This document shows, in pieces, positions 1 to 6,374 of a stretch of 11,049 bases of DNA (positions within the stretch are counted from its first letter, which is position 1; every line of letters begins with the position of its first letter). Origin of the DNA: Thiobacillus sp. Lineage in GTDB: Bacteria > Pseudomonadota > Gammaproteobacteria > Burkholderiales > Thiobacillaceae. The notes under the pieces are model-generated. The model was not told the DNA's origin, searched no databases, and was given only the letters and a program-made list of their open reading frames with translations. Location: contig JADMKH010000284.1 of assembly GCA_018780025.1 (NCBI GenBank), positions 1 to 11,049 on the forward strand, read 5' to 3'. A program made the translations under genes and the position numbers.

Positions 1-92
1 GTATGCGAGGCTTCGATCACGTCGCGCTCGAAATGCTCCAGGTGGGTGTCGAATATCAGCCTGGGCGCGTGTACTGCGTGTAAATCAGTCAT
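1..92 (-). CDS. Thioredoxin-like protein, N-terminal fragment (possibly CnoX/YbbN type)
   Basis: About 30 residues are visible, starting MTDLHAVHAPRLIFDTHLEH, before the gene leaves the window. The stretch LIFDTHLEHFERDVIEASHT resembles the first beta strand and helix of thioredoxin-fold proteins, where the next segment is usually PVLVDFWA followed by CxxC. The active site lies outside the window, so redox activity cannot be judged. A short N-terminal leader before the fold fits the CnoX/YbbN co-chaperone group (thioredoxin plus TPR) as well as plain thioredoxins. The ATG at 92 has no clear Shine-Dalgarno. It begins 35 bp after the response-regulator stop on the same strand with no terminator-like hairpin between them, so co-transcription is plausible. 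The family call rests on pattern recognition of a short fragment. Confidence 0.45.
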   Translation of the reverse strand, partial: MTDLHAVHAPRLIFDTHLEHFERDVIEASH

Positions 93-127
93 GAGTGTGC
101 AGATCGGATGGAGATTAAAGGACTGGC

Positions 128-1498
128 TTACTTCGAATCGATGCCCAGTTTTTTCAGCTTGCGCCACAAGGATACGCGATCGATGCCCAGCAATTTCGCT
201 GCCTGCGTTCGATTGCCCTCGGCCAGTTTCAGCACATGCTGGATGTGCTCGGCTTCCTGCGATTCAAGCGTGACAGGGGTGGTCGCCATCTGCGGCATGA
301 ACACCCGCACGGTCAGCGAACCCAGACTTTGCGGCAGGTGTTCGACGCCCAGGCTTTCGCCCTGTGCCAGCGCCACCCCACGCTCGATGAAATTGGATAA
401 CTCACGTATGTTGCCGGGGTAATCATAGTCAGCCAGCCGCTGCATGGCTTCGGGCGTGATTTCCTGAACATTGCGATCCATCATCGCGGCATATTTGCGC
501 AACAGGTAATAGGCCAACAACGGAATGTCGTCGCGGCGCTCGCGCAACGGCGGCAGGGTCAGGGTCACCACGTTCAACCGGAAATACAGGTCGTTGCGCA
601 TCCGCCCATCGTCGACTGCTGCCTTCAGGTCGCGATTGCTGGCGGCCACGACGCGCACATCCACCTTGACCGGATTGACCGACCCCACCCGCAGCAGCTC
701 GCGCTCCTGCAACACCCGCAGCAGCTTGATCTGCATCGAGAGCGGCAACTCGGCCACTTCGTCGAGAAACAGCGTGCCGCCCTCGGCGGCCTCGAACAGG
801 CCTATCTTTGAACCGAGCGCGCCGGTAAAGGCGCCCTTCTCGTGGCCAAACAATTCGTTTGCGGCCAGGTCTTCGTGCAGCGCGCCGCAGTTGAATGCCA
901 CAAACGGGCCCTGCGTACGCTGACTGTTCTGATGAACGAATCGTGCCAGCAATTCCTTGCCGGTGCCCGACTCACCCTGAATCACCACGCTGCAATCGGT
1001 GCCGGCAATCTGTCGTGCCGTTTCCAGCAAGCGTTGCATCCCCAGATCCTGGGTGATGATCGTGGTCTGACTCGACAACTGTTCGATGCGCAGCTTGAGC
1101 GCGCTGTTTTCGCGCCGGATCCGGCGCACGTCCAGCGCGCCACGCACCACCTCACGCGCTTCGGCCAACCGGAAAGGTTTGGCGATGTAGTGATACGCAC
1201 CTGCCTTCATCGCATCCACGGCAGAGTCGAGCGTGGCATGCCCGGTAATCATGATTACCGGCACCTCCGGCATGGTGGCGCGGATGTGCGCCAGCACGTC
1301 CATCCCGTCGATGCCGGGCATGCGCAAATCGGTCAGGACCAGATCAAACGCGGTGACTTGCATGGCAGCCAGCCCCGCCTCGCCGCTCTTGCAGGCGGTG
1401 ACGGCGTAACCCTCCCGTTCGAACACGTGACGCAGGTTGGACAGTGCAATGGCTTCATCGTCGATCAGCAGTATGTGCGGCGCGGCCTCAGTGTTCAT
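128..1498 (-). CDS. NtrC-family sigma-54-dependent response regulator
   Basis: This 456-aa cytoplasmic transcription activator has the full three-domain layout. The receiver (about 1-120) has acidic residues D13/D14, phospho-acceptor D57 in LTDLRMPG, T85 and K107. The AAA+ domain (about 145-380) has Walker A GESGTGKE near 175-182, an intact GAFTGA loop near 222-227 that contacts sigma-54, Walker B GTLFLDE near 241-247 and a distal arginine-rich sensor region. The Fis-type helix-turn-helix lies at about 415-455 (NRTQAAKLLGIDRVSLWRKL). Nothing essential is missing, so it should be a working sigma-54 activator. The start codon overlaps the kinase stop (ATGA), with AGGAG 5 nt upstream. Its likely partner is the adjacent kinase. 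Its likely targets are the dyads and the sigma-54 promoter at 2991-3129, which is inference from position. No specific named regulator (ZraR, GlrR, etc.) can be assigned. Confidence 0.95.
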   Translation of the reverse strand: MNTEAAPHILLIDDEAIALSNLRHVFEREGYAVTACKSGEAGLAAMQVTAFDLVLTDLRMPGIDGMDVLAHIRATMPEVPVIMITGHATLDSAVDAMKAGAYHYIAKPFRLAEAREVVRGALDVRRIRRENSALKLRIEQLSSQTTIITQDLGMQRLLETARQIAGTDCSVVIQGESGTGKELLARFVHQNSQRTQGPFVAFNCGALHEDLAANELFGHEKGAFTGALGSKIGLFEAAEGGTLFLDEVAELPLSMQIKLLRVLQERELLRVGSVNPVKVDVRVVAASNRDLKAAVDDGRMRNDLYFRLNVVTLTLPPLRERRDDIPLLAYYLLRKYAAMMDRNVQEITPEAMQRLADYDYPGNIRELSNFIERGVALAQGESLGVEHLPQSLGSLTVRVFMPQMATTPVTLESQEAEHIQHVLKLAEGNRTQAAKLLGIDRVSLWRKLKKLGIDSK

Positions 1499-2961
1499 GT
1501 TGTCTCCTGTGCGTCGGTCAGGGGCAGCCAGATCGAAAACCGCGTGCCGCCTTGCGGGCGATTTTCCACCGCGATGCAGCCGTTATGTTCGCTGATGATT
1601 TCCTCGACCAGGTACAAGCCCAGGCCCGTGCCATCCCCTGCCGAATGCGTCGTAAAGAAGGGATTGAATATCCGCAACAGATTTTCAGGTGCAATGCCCG
1701 GGCCGTTGTCATCAATCTGGATGTACAGCACACTTTCAGCCTTGCTCACCGGCTCCACTTCACCCACCAGATGGTCTGTATGCCGGGGCATCGAATCCTT
1801 CCAGGTGGATTCCACGGCACTGACCACAATGTGGGTGGCGCCCGCATCGGACGCATTCTTGAGCAGATTGATGAACACCTGATGCAGACGGTCACGGTCT
1901 GCCCATAATGCGCGCTCGGGCGCATACCCGACGCACACCTCCACTCCTCGAGGCAATTGCCGGTTAACCAGCGCGAGCGACGCCTGTATCAGCTCAGCCA
2001 CGCTGTGCGCCTGCCAGTTCAGTTTGGGCTGGCGCACGCTATCGAGCAGGCGCCGCACGATGCGTCGCGCACGCTCGGCTTCCCCATCAATCTGCGCCAT
2101 CCATTCGTTGCGCAGCTCCGGGGCCACCGAATCGCCGTCCTCAACCAGCAATTGCACTGAAGTCGAAATATTGGAAAGCGGATTATTCAATTCGTGTGCC
2201 ACGCCTGAAACCAGCACGCCCAGTGCGGCGGCTTTTTCATGATGTCGCAACTGATTTTGCTGAATCCGCAAGCGATCCAGCATGGTATTGAAGTGATGCA
2301 CAAAGGATTGAATTTCCTTGTCCTTCGATGGCAAAGTCAGCTGCTGATCGTGGCCATCGACCAGTTCATCCAGTTGCGATTCCAGTTCCCGAAGCGGCCG
2401 GACCACCTGGCGCACCAGAAAAAATGCGCTGCCAATTCCCAGCAACAGCACGGTCACGAATACCGCCAGCAGGGTTCGGCCCGCCACGTGCACCGCCTGC
2501 GCCAGCACCGCGCGTTCACGTCGGCTGAAATTCTCAGCCAGGCCCGATAGTTCGTGTCCCGCTGCGCGAATTTTTTTCTGTTTCTCCGTGCGCACCCGAA
2601 CTGATAACGAAGGATACTCAGTCAACTGCGCACGATATTGCCGCAGCAATTCATTCACCCGGCCAAGTTCTGTTGGTGAGGCTATTTCGGGAAATGCCCG
2701 CTCCCCCTCCTTGAGCGCGTCTTCAGCCGCTTTCAATTGCACGATCAATTGATCGAGGCTGGACGGGTCGTTATAGAGGAACAGATTTTTCTCGTCCCGT
2801 CGCATTTCCTGGCTGGCTTCGCGGAATGCGGTTACCGCCTCGCCGGCCACAATGCGCGTCTGCAGGTAATACAGATCGGCAAACACCACCACGGCAAACA
2901 CCAGCAGCACGGCTTTGGAAAAGCCGTACGTGGTGAGAATTTTCCCGCGAAGACTTGGCAT
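1495..2961 (-). CDS. Membrane sensor histidine kinase with helical periplasmic domain
   Basis: This 488-aa inner-membrane sensor kinase is probably partner to the response regulator it overlaps by 4 bp. Transmembrane helix 1 is about residues 15-33. A charged, apparently all-helical periplasmic domain (about 36-160) follows, containing EMRRDEKNLFLY, reminiscent of the helical-bundle (4HB/HBM) sensors of chemoreceptors. Transmembrane helix 2 (about 163-184) leads into a HAMP linker with the VVRPLRELE signature. The HisKA domain carries phospho-acceptor H256 in SGVAHELNNPLSNI. The ATPase domain shows N box NLLKNASDAGA, G1 DDNGPGI, F box FNPFFTT and G2 GDGTGLGL. There is no PAS domain, so sensing is expected in the periplasm; the ligand is unknown. 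The ATG at 2961 is the natural start just before TM1, although its Shine-Dalgarno is weak. It is transcribed away from the sigma-54-driven gene at 3169. Confidence 0.95.
   Translation of the reverse strand: MPSLRGKILTTYGFSKAVLLVFAVVVFADLYYLQTRIVAGEAVTAFREASQEMRRDEKNLFLYNDPSSLDQLIVQLKAAEDALKEGERAFPEIASPTELGRVNELLRQYRAQLTEYPSLSVRVRTEKQKKIRAAGHELSGLAENFSRRERAVLAQAVHVAGRTLLAVFVTVLLLGIGSAFFLVRQVVRPLRELESQLDELVDGHDQQLTLPSKDKEIQSFVHHFNTMLDRLRIQQNQLRHHEKAAALGVLVSGVAHELNNPLSNISTSVQLLVEDGDSVAPELRNEWMAQIDGEAERARRIVRRLLDSVRQPKLNWQAHSVAELIQASLALVNRQLPRGVEVCVGYAPERALWADRDRLHQVFINLLKNASDAGATHIVVSAVESTWKDSMPRHTDHLVGEVEPVSKAESVLYIQIDDNGPGIAPENLLRIFNPFFTTHSAGDGTGLGLYLVEEIISEHNGCIAVENRPQGGTRFSIWLPLTDAQETT
1504..1508 (-). 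promoter_or_regulatory. Ribosome binding site of the response regulator
   Basis: AGGAG on the minus strand lies 5 nt before the ATG at 1498, inside the last codons of the kinase gene. It fixes the start of the regulator and supports translational coupling across the ATGA overlap. Confidence 0.75.
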
Positions 2962-2990
2962 GACTGGATTAAACGGGCGGCCACAGAAAG

Positions 2991-3061
2991 GTGTTGCACA
3001 TTACAACACTGTTGCATCTACAACGCAACGCAACGGGGCCCAGTGTTGCACACCGTAACGC
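2991..3061. promoter_or_regulatory. Cluster of GTTG...CAAC dyads, candidate binding sites for the NtrC-type regulator
   Basis: Three related dyads lie between the kinase and the 198-aa gene. Site 1 (2991-3009) is GTGTTGCACATTACAACAC, with perfect 6-bp arms around 7 bp. Site 2 (3010-3025) is TGTTGCATCTACAACG, with GTTG and CAAC arms around 6 bp. Site 3 (3043-3061) repeats the left half GTGTTGCACA exactly and ends in an imperfect right half, GTAACGC. Between sites 2 and 3, CAACG occurs three times in tandem (3021-3035), giving extra half-sites. The cluster lies roughly 80-150 bp before the start expected from the sigma-54 promoter, the normal distance for enhancer sites of NtrC-family activators. 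Protein assignment is inference from position and from the regulator's Fis-type helix-turn-helix. Confidence 0.65.
2994..3028 (-). promoter_or_regulatory. Candidate sigma-70 promoter of the kinase-regulator operon
   Basis: On the minus strand, TTGCGT (3028-3023) and TGTAAT (3005-3000) are separated by 17 bp, placing a start near 2993 and a leader of about 32 nt before the kinase ATG. The -10 matches 5 of 6 consensus bases, the -35 only about half. Dyad 1 covers the -10 and start, and dyad 2 covers the spacer and the edge of the -35, so binding of the regulator would be expected to repress this promoter. The call depends on consensus matching only. Confidence 0.4.
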
Positions 3062-3113
3062 TACGACACCAGCGAATAATCCCAAGCTATTGTTTTATTG
3101 CGCATATAAAACA

Positions 3114-3129
3114 TGGCACGCTGGTTGCT
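3114..3129 (+). promoter_or_regulatory. Sigma-54 (RpoN) -24/-12 promoter
   Basis: TGGCACGCTGGTTGCT matches the sigma-54 consensus TGGCAC-N5-TTGCW at every defined position, with the invariant GG at 3115-3116 and GC at 3127-3128. Transcription should begin near 3139-3140, leaving a leader of about 30 nt before the ATG at 3169. It sits downstream of the dyad cluster and next to a gene for a GAFTGA-containing activator, which makes a chance match unlikely. Confidence 0.85.
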
Positions 3130-3168
3130 TTACTACAATCATACTCACTTCGTACATTGGACCTAACC

Positions 3169-3765
3169 ATGATCAAACTGACCGCAGAAATCAAACGCAT
3201 CCTGAACGCGCTGGCCTTTGCCCATGCAGGCGAATTCCTCAGCCTGCGCCAGAAATCGGATTACTTGAACCAGGGGCCGGAGGGGCCGGGCGCTGCAGAT
3301 GCCATCCAGGCCATGACCCCGGCAGTTGAAACAACCAGCGATCGCCGGCAGGTCGCGCTTTACATGGGCAGCGAGTTGCCCGCCGACATGATGCATTACG
3401 TTGTGCAAACCTGCGGCCGCCTCAAACATGGCCTGACCGTGCTGACGTTCCAATCCGACAGCACGGCGCATGCATTGCTCAGTCCCTACGCGGATGAACT
3501 GGCAGCGGCCGGCATCGCCATGAAAACCGTGCTGCTGACCGGCGATCCGGTTTCCGGACTGGCGCGCTATCTGCGCCGCCATCCCGAAGTAGCCTTTCTT
3601 GCTTGCAAGGAAACCGGCTACCTGGGCCGCAGCTTCCTCAACGGCACGCAGCCGCAGGACGTGCTGCCGGTGCCGGTGGTGCTGGTCGCCACCCACGAGG
3701 AAGGCGCTCAGAGCGGCGCATCGACCCAGCCCAGGCAAACCAGCGAAACCGTACGCGCGGCCTGA
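3169..3765 (+). CDS. Hypothetical protein, weakly universal-stress-protein-like, sigma-54-driven
   Basis: I do not recognise a named family for this 198-aa protein. The N-terminus (MIKLTAEIKRILNALAFAHA) is a predicted helix, followed by a flexible stretch to about residue 60. From about 60 to 175 there is an alternating strand/helix pattern: RRQVALYMGS, then a helix, then LTVLTFQS, then a helix, then MKTVLLTGDP, a helix, EVAFLACKET and PVPVVLVAT. This resembles a Rossmann-like or UspA-like fold, but no clear ATP-binding G-2x-G-9x-G(S/T) motif is visible. The C-terminus is polar and probably disordered. There is no signal peptide or membrane segment, so it should be cytoplasmic. The start was chosen because the ATG at 3169 follows the sigma-54 promoter by about 30 nt; the reading frame stays open further upstream, but that part crosses the promoter and dyads. 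No strong Shine-Dalgarno is seen. It is the apparent main target of the divergent two-component system. Confidence 0.8.
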   Translation: MIKLTAEIKRILNALAFAHAGEFLSLRQKSDYLNQGPEGPGAADAIQAMTPAVETTSDRRQVALYMGSELPADMMHYVVQTCGRLKHGLTVLTFQSDSTAHALLSPYADELAAAGIAMKTVLLTGDPVSGLARYLRRHPEVAFLACKETGYLGRSFLNGTQPQDVLPVPVVLVATHEEGAQSGASTQPRQTSETVRAA

Positions 3766-3776
3766 GCTTCAAACAC

Positions 3777-3817
3777 GCACGAGACCTCAGCCGGTTCAAT
3801 CGGATGAGGTCTCGTGC
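3777..3817. terminator. Perfect 13-bp inverted repeat downstream of the hypothetical gene
   Basis: The arms GCACGAGACCTCA (3777-3789) and TGAGGTCTCGTGC (3805-3817) are perfect complements around a 15-nt loop that can itself pair CCG with CGG. The hairpin starts 11 bp after the stop at 3765. No T-run follows, so it is not a textbook intrinsic terminator. It may work as a terminator, an mRNA-stabilising 3' structure, or both. Confidence 0.5.
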
Positions 3818-3848
3818 CGTTGCGAAAGCCAATCAAAACGTGAGTCAG

Positions 3849-3874
3849 GCCGGAGGGAATGATTCCCCACCGGC
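3849..3874 (+). terminator. Second hairpin, possible weak intrinsic terminator
   Basis: The arms GCCGG-A-GGGA and TCCC-CA-CCGGC form a stem around a short loop. A T-rich stretch, TGTTTTCT, follows about 10 bp further on, too far and too broken for a strong terminator. Together with the preceding hairpin it suggests partial separation of the hypothetical gene from the transporter downstream. Confidence 0.3.
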
Positions 3875-3961
3875 TTCGAGGCTGTTTTCTCATGCCTATG
3901 CCTTAAAATGGGTCGATTGCGCATTGCTGCCCCCAATCGAAACCCTTTCACGCCCCGTATC

Positions 3962-6028
3962 ATGCTGACACGACTGTTCCCCTTCCTGCGCTGGTTTCCC
4001 CTGCAACGCGACACCCTGCGCGCCGACCTGATCGCGGGTGTCACGGTCGCCATGATTCTGGTGCCGCAAAGCATGGCGTATGCCACACTGGCCGGCCTGC
4101 CTGTGGTGTATGGCCTCTACGCCTCGTTCCTGCCGGTCATCATTGCGTCGATGTGGGGCGCATCCCGCTTTCTGCATACGGGGCCGGTCGCGCTGCTGTC
4201 GCTGATGTCGGCCGCTGCCATCGAACCCCTGGCCAGCCGCGGCAGCGAGGAGTTCATCCAGTTGTCCCTGCTGCTGGCGCTGATGGTGGGCGTATTGCGG
4301 CTGGCGCTGGGCCTGTTCCGCATGGGCGTGCTGATCAATCTGGCCTCCCACCCGGTAATTCTGGGGTTCACCAACGCGGCGGCGCTGATCATCGGTTTGT
4401 CGCTGGTGAACAGTTTTATCAACGTGCCGATGCCGCGCTCGGACACCTTCCTGTTCGACTTGTGGCAGGTCGTCCAGCAACTGCCGCTCGCACACTGGCC
4501 GACGATCGCGTTCGGCATCAGCACACTCATCCTGCTGTCGCTGCTGAAGCGCTTTTTCCCCAGGCTGCCGGGAGTGTTGATCGTGGTCGTGATCGGCACG
4601 CTGGTGAGCGCTGCCATCGGTTTCGAAAAGACCGAGGTGGTGACGCTGGATCAAATCGAAGCCCCTGCGGCACGCGCCGCCTTCGAAAAATTCGCCGCCA
4701 CCGAAGCCGCGCTCAAGCAGGTGAAACAAGCGCAGGGCGAGAACAATCTCAAGCTGAAAACGGTCGGCAAAACCGATCAGCACGATTACAGCCTTGAAGC
4801 CGAAACGTTGCGGCTGTCTGGGCAGGAAAAAAGCCTCAAGAAAAGCCTGTACGGCCAGCGCGTGGCCGCCTACCAGTTTGCACTGATGCCAGCGCAGCTG
4901 GACGGCGACCGCATCGTATACCGCGCCGCAACAGACGCAAGCCCGCTCGACCCGGCTTGGCGACTGACCGGCTTCAAGGACGGCAAGCTCAAACTCGCCA
5001 GCGGCGGCCAGGTGGTCGGCTCCATCCCCAGCGGCGTGCCCGGCTTCAACCTGCCGCCGCTGGATTTCGGCGTGATGTCCGGCCTGTTCGCCACCGCCTT
5101 CATCATGGCGATGATCGGCTTCATGGAAGCCACCTCGATTTCGCGCGCGCTGGCCGCCAAAACCCGGGAAAAGCTCGATCCCAACCAGGAACTGATCGGC
5201 CAGGGTCTGGCCAACATCGTCGGCAGTTTTTTCCAGTCCTACGTGGTGAGCGGCTCGTTTTCGCGCTCGGCGGTGGCGGCGCGAGTCGGCGCGCGTTCCG
5301 GTTTTTATGCCATCGTCAGTGCGCTTGGCGTGCTGCTGGTGATGCTGTTTTTCACCGGCTACCTGTATCACCTGCCGCAACCGGTGCTCGCCGCCATCGT
5401 CATGAGCGCCGTCTTCAGCCTGATCGATTTCAAATCCATGCTGCACGCCTGGAATGTGCGTCGCGCCGATGGCCTCATCGGCATCGTCACCTTCATCACC
5501 ACGCTGATCATGGCGCCGCAACTGGCCGACGGCGTGCTGGTCGGCGTCGTGCTCACCATCCTGCTATTCCTTGCCGGCACCATGAGCCCGCGCAGCGAAG
5601 TCATGGGCCGCACGTCCGACGGCACGCTCGCGGGCGCCGCCACGCACGACCTGGCGCCGATCAGCGAAAACTACGTGGTATTGCGTTTTGATGCCTCGCT
5701 GGTATTCATCAACGCCGCCTACTTCGAACAAGCCGTACTCAAGGCGCTCAGCCAGTTCCCGCACGCGCGTGCGCTGCTCGTGCTGGGCAACAGCATCAAC
5801 CGCATCGACGCCACCGGCGAGGAGAAACTGCGTGCGCTGGCGCGCGACCTGAAGGCTGCCGACGTCACGCTGATGCTGGCCGGCCTGAAAAAACCCGTAC
5901 TTGAGGCACTCTATCGCGCGGGCCTGGACAAAGTAATCGGCCCGGAAAACTTCTTCCCCAGCAAAGATATCGCCATACGGGCGCTTGACGCGCGCTTTGC
6001 GTCTGCCGAGACCAAACCCGCCGCCTGA
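3962..6028 (+). CDS. SulP (SLC26) family anion transporter with large hydrophilic insertion and STAS domain
   Basis: This 688-aa inner-membrane secondary transporter begins MLTRLFPFLRWFPLQRDTLR, typical of bacterial SulP proteins. The conserved first segment (ADLIAGVTVAMILVPQSMAYA), TGPVALLS, GFTNAAALIIG and the second-half core (IGFMEATSISRAL, PNQELIGQGLANI, SGSFSRSAV) are all present. A C-terminal STAS domain (about 560-680) carries RIDATGEE. Between about residues 222 and 350, just before the usual IPSGVPG motif, is a long soluble insertion: a charged, coiled-coil-prone part, then a beta-rich part. Most SulP proteins have only a short loop there. A start at 3908 in the same frame is possible, but the 18 extra residues do not look like SulP. 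A -10-like TAAAAT at 3904-3909 would also place transcription start after 3908. Neither start has a clear Shine-Dalgarno. Substrate may be sulfate, bicarbonate or another anion; bicarbonate is suggested only by nearby cbbO. Confidence 0.9.
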   Translation: MLTRLFPFLRWFPLQRDTLRADLIAGVTVAMILVPQSMAYATLAGLPVVYGLYASFLPVIIASMWGASRFLHTGPVALLSLMSAAAIEPLASRGSEEFIQLSLLLALMVGVLRLALGLFRMGVLINLASHPVILGFTNAAALIIGLSLVNSFINVPMPRSDTFLFDLWQVVQQLPLAHWPTIAFGISTLILLSLLKRFFPRLPGVLIVVVIGTLVSAAIGFEKTEVVTLDQIEAPAARAAFEKFAATEAALKQVKQAQGENNLKLKTVGKTDQHDYSLEAETLRLSGQEKSLKKSLYGQRVAAYQFALMPAQLDGDRIVYRAATDASPLDPAWRLTGFKDGKLKLASGGQVVGSIPSGVPGFNLPPLDFGVMSGLFATAFIMAMIGFMEATSISRALAAKTREKLDPNQELIGQGLANIVGSFFQSYVVSGSFSRSAVAARVGARSGFYAIVSALGVLLVMLFFTGYLYHLPQPVLAAIVMSAVFSLIDFKSMLHAWNVRRADGLIGIVTFITTLIMAPQLADGVLVGVVLTILLFLAGTMSPRSEVMGRTSDGTLAGAATHDLAPISENYVVLRFDASLVFINAAYFEQAVLKALSQFPHARALLVLGNSINRIDATGEEKLRALARDLKAADVTLMLAGLKKPVLEALYRAGLDKVIGPENFFPSKDIAIRALDARFASAETKPAA

Positions 6029-6186
6029 GCCCTGTCTGGCTGGCCTGTTGTCAAAGGCTATCCATGGCCGGCGCAGTTGCGCGTATCGGCTGAAGGGCTT
6101 TGTCTACCGGGCCCGCGTTCCCCGCGTCACCTGAATCACTGCATCCAGAACCGGGTTGCGGTAGTTCCTGCACGCACTCAAATCAT

Positions 6187-6307
6187 GGCTCTTTCACCGT
6201 TACCTGTTGGCCGCATGATGTCGTAGGTCTGGAATACCTTCCCGACCTACGATAGCGCGTGATTCCAGGGCGTTTGCCAAGGAACAACACATAACGGTGA
6301 AAAAGCC
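6187..6307. repeat. Nested inverted repeats
   Basis: The outer arms are GGCTCTTTCACCGTTA (6187-6202) and TAACGGTGAAAAAGCC (6292-6307), complementary at 15 of 16 positions. An inner pair, TCGTAGGTC (6221-6229) and GACCTACGA (6245-6253), is perfect over 9 bp. A third pair, CTGGAAT (6229-6235) and ATTCCAG (6262-6268), could compete with the inner one. It could be a small non-autonomous element (MITE-like), a structured leader or RNA, or remnants of an insertion. No flanking target-site duplication was seen. Confidence 0.6.
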
Positions 6308-6332
6308 AAAATCATACACTAACGTCTTTTAT

Positions 6333-6338
6333 TATAAT
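6333..6338 (+). promoter_or_regulatory. Candidate -10 element of the second SulP gene
   Basis: A perfect TATAAT lies 36 bp before the ATG at 6375, inside an AT-rich patch. No recognisable -35 hexamer exists at 16-18 bp upstream. An overlapping TATTAT at 6338-6343 is an alternative. The self-complementary ATAATATTAT (6334-6343) overlaps both. Confidence 0.35.
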
Positions 6339-6374
6339 ATTATGTGTTTATTATTCACATAGTCTGGTCGGTTC

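Larger units (their letters stand above)
6029..6374. other. 346-bp non-coding region between the two SulP genes
   Basis: No convincing gene is seen here. Just after the first transporter, GCGCAGTTGCGC (6071-6082) with flanking GCCG/CGGC forms a small hairpin with a bulge, a weak terminator candidate without a proper T-run. The region then holds the nested inverted repeats at 6187-6307. It ends in a very AT-rich patch (about 6310-6360) that contrasts sharply with the GC-rich surroundings and probably carries the promoter of the second transporter. Confidence 0.6.

Noticed and set aside
842..1882. 346-codon plus-strand open frame opposite the kinase and regulator
   Set aside because: The opposite strand encodes two complete, motif-rich signalling proteins. 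This frame has no recognisable features and spans the gene junction.
3021..3035. Three tandem CAACG units as a microsatellite
   Set aside because: Only three units, and they coincide with half-sites of the dyad cluster, so they are better explained as part of a binding region.
2737..3168. Upstream extension of the 198-aa hypothetical protein to a start at 2737
   Set aside because: The extension would run antisense through the kinase N-terminus and across the dyads and the sigma-54 promoter. The expected transcript starts near 3139.
3896..5521. 541-codon open frame on the minus strand across the first SulP gene
   Set aside because: The translation is dominated by H, Q, R, D and G with no recognisable domain, the hallmark of an antisense shadow of a GC-rich gene. 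The plus strand clearly encodes a SulP transporter.
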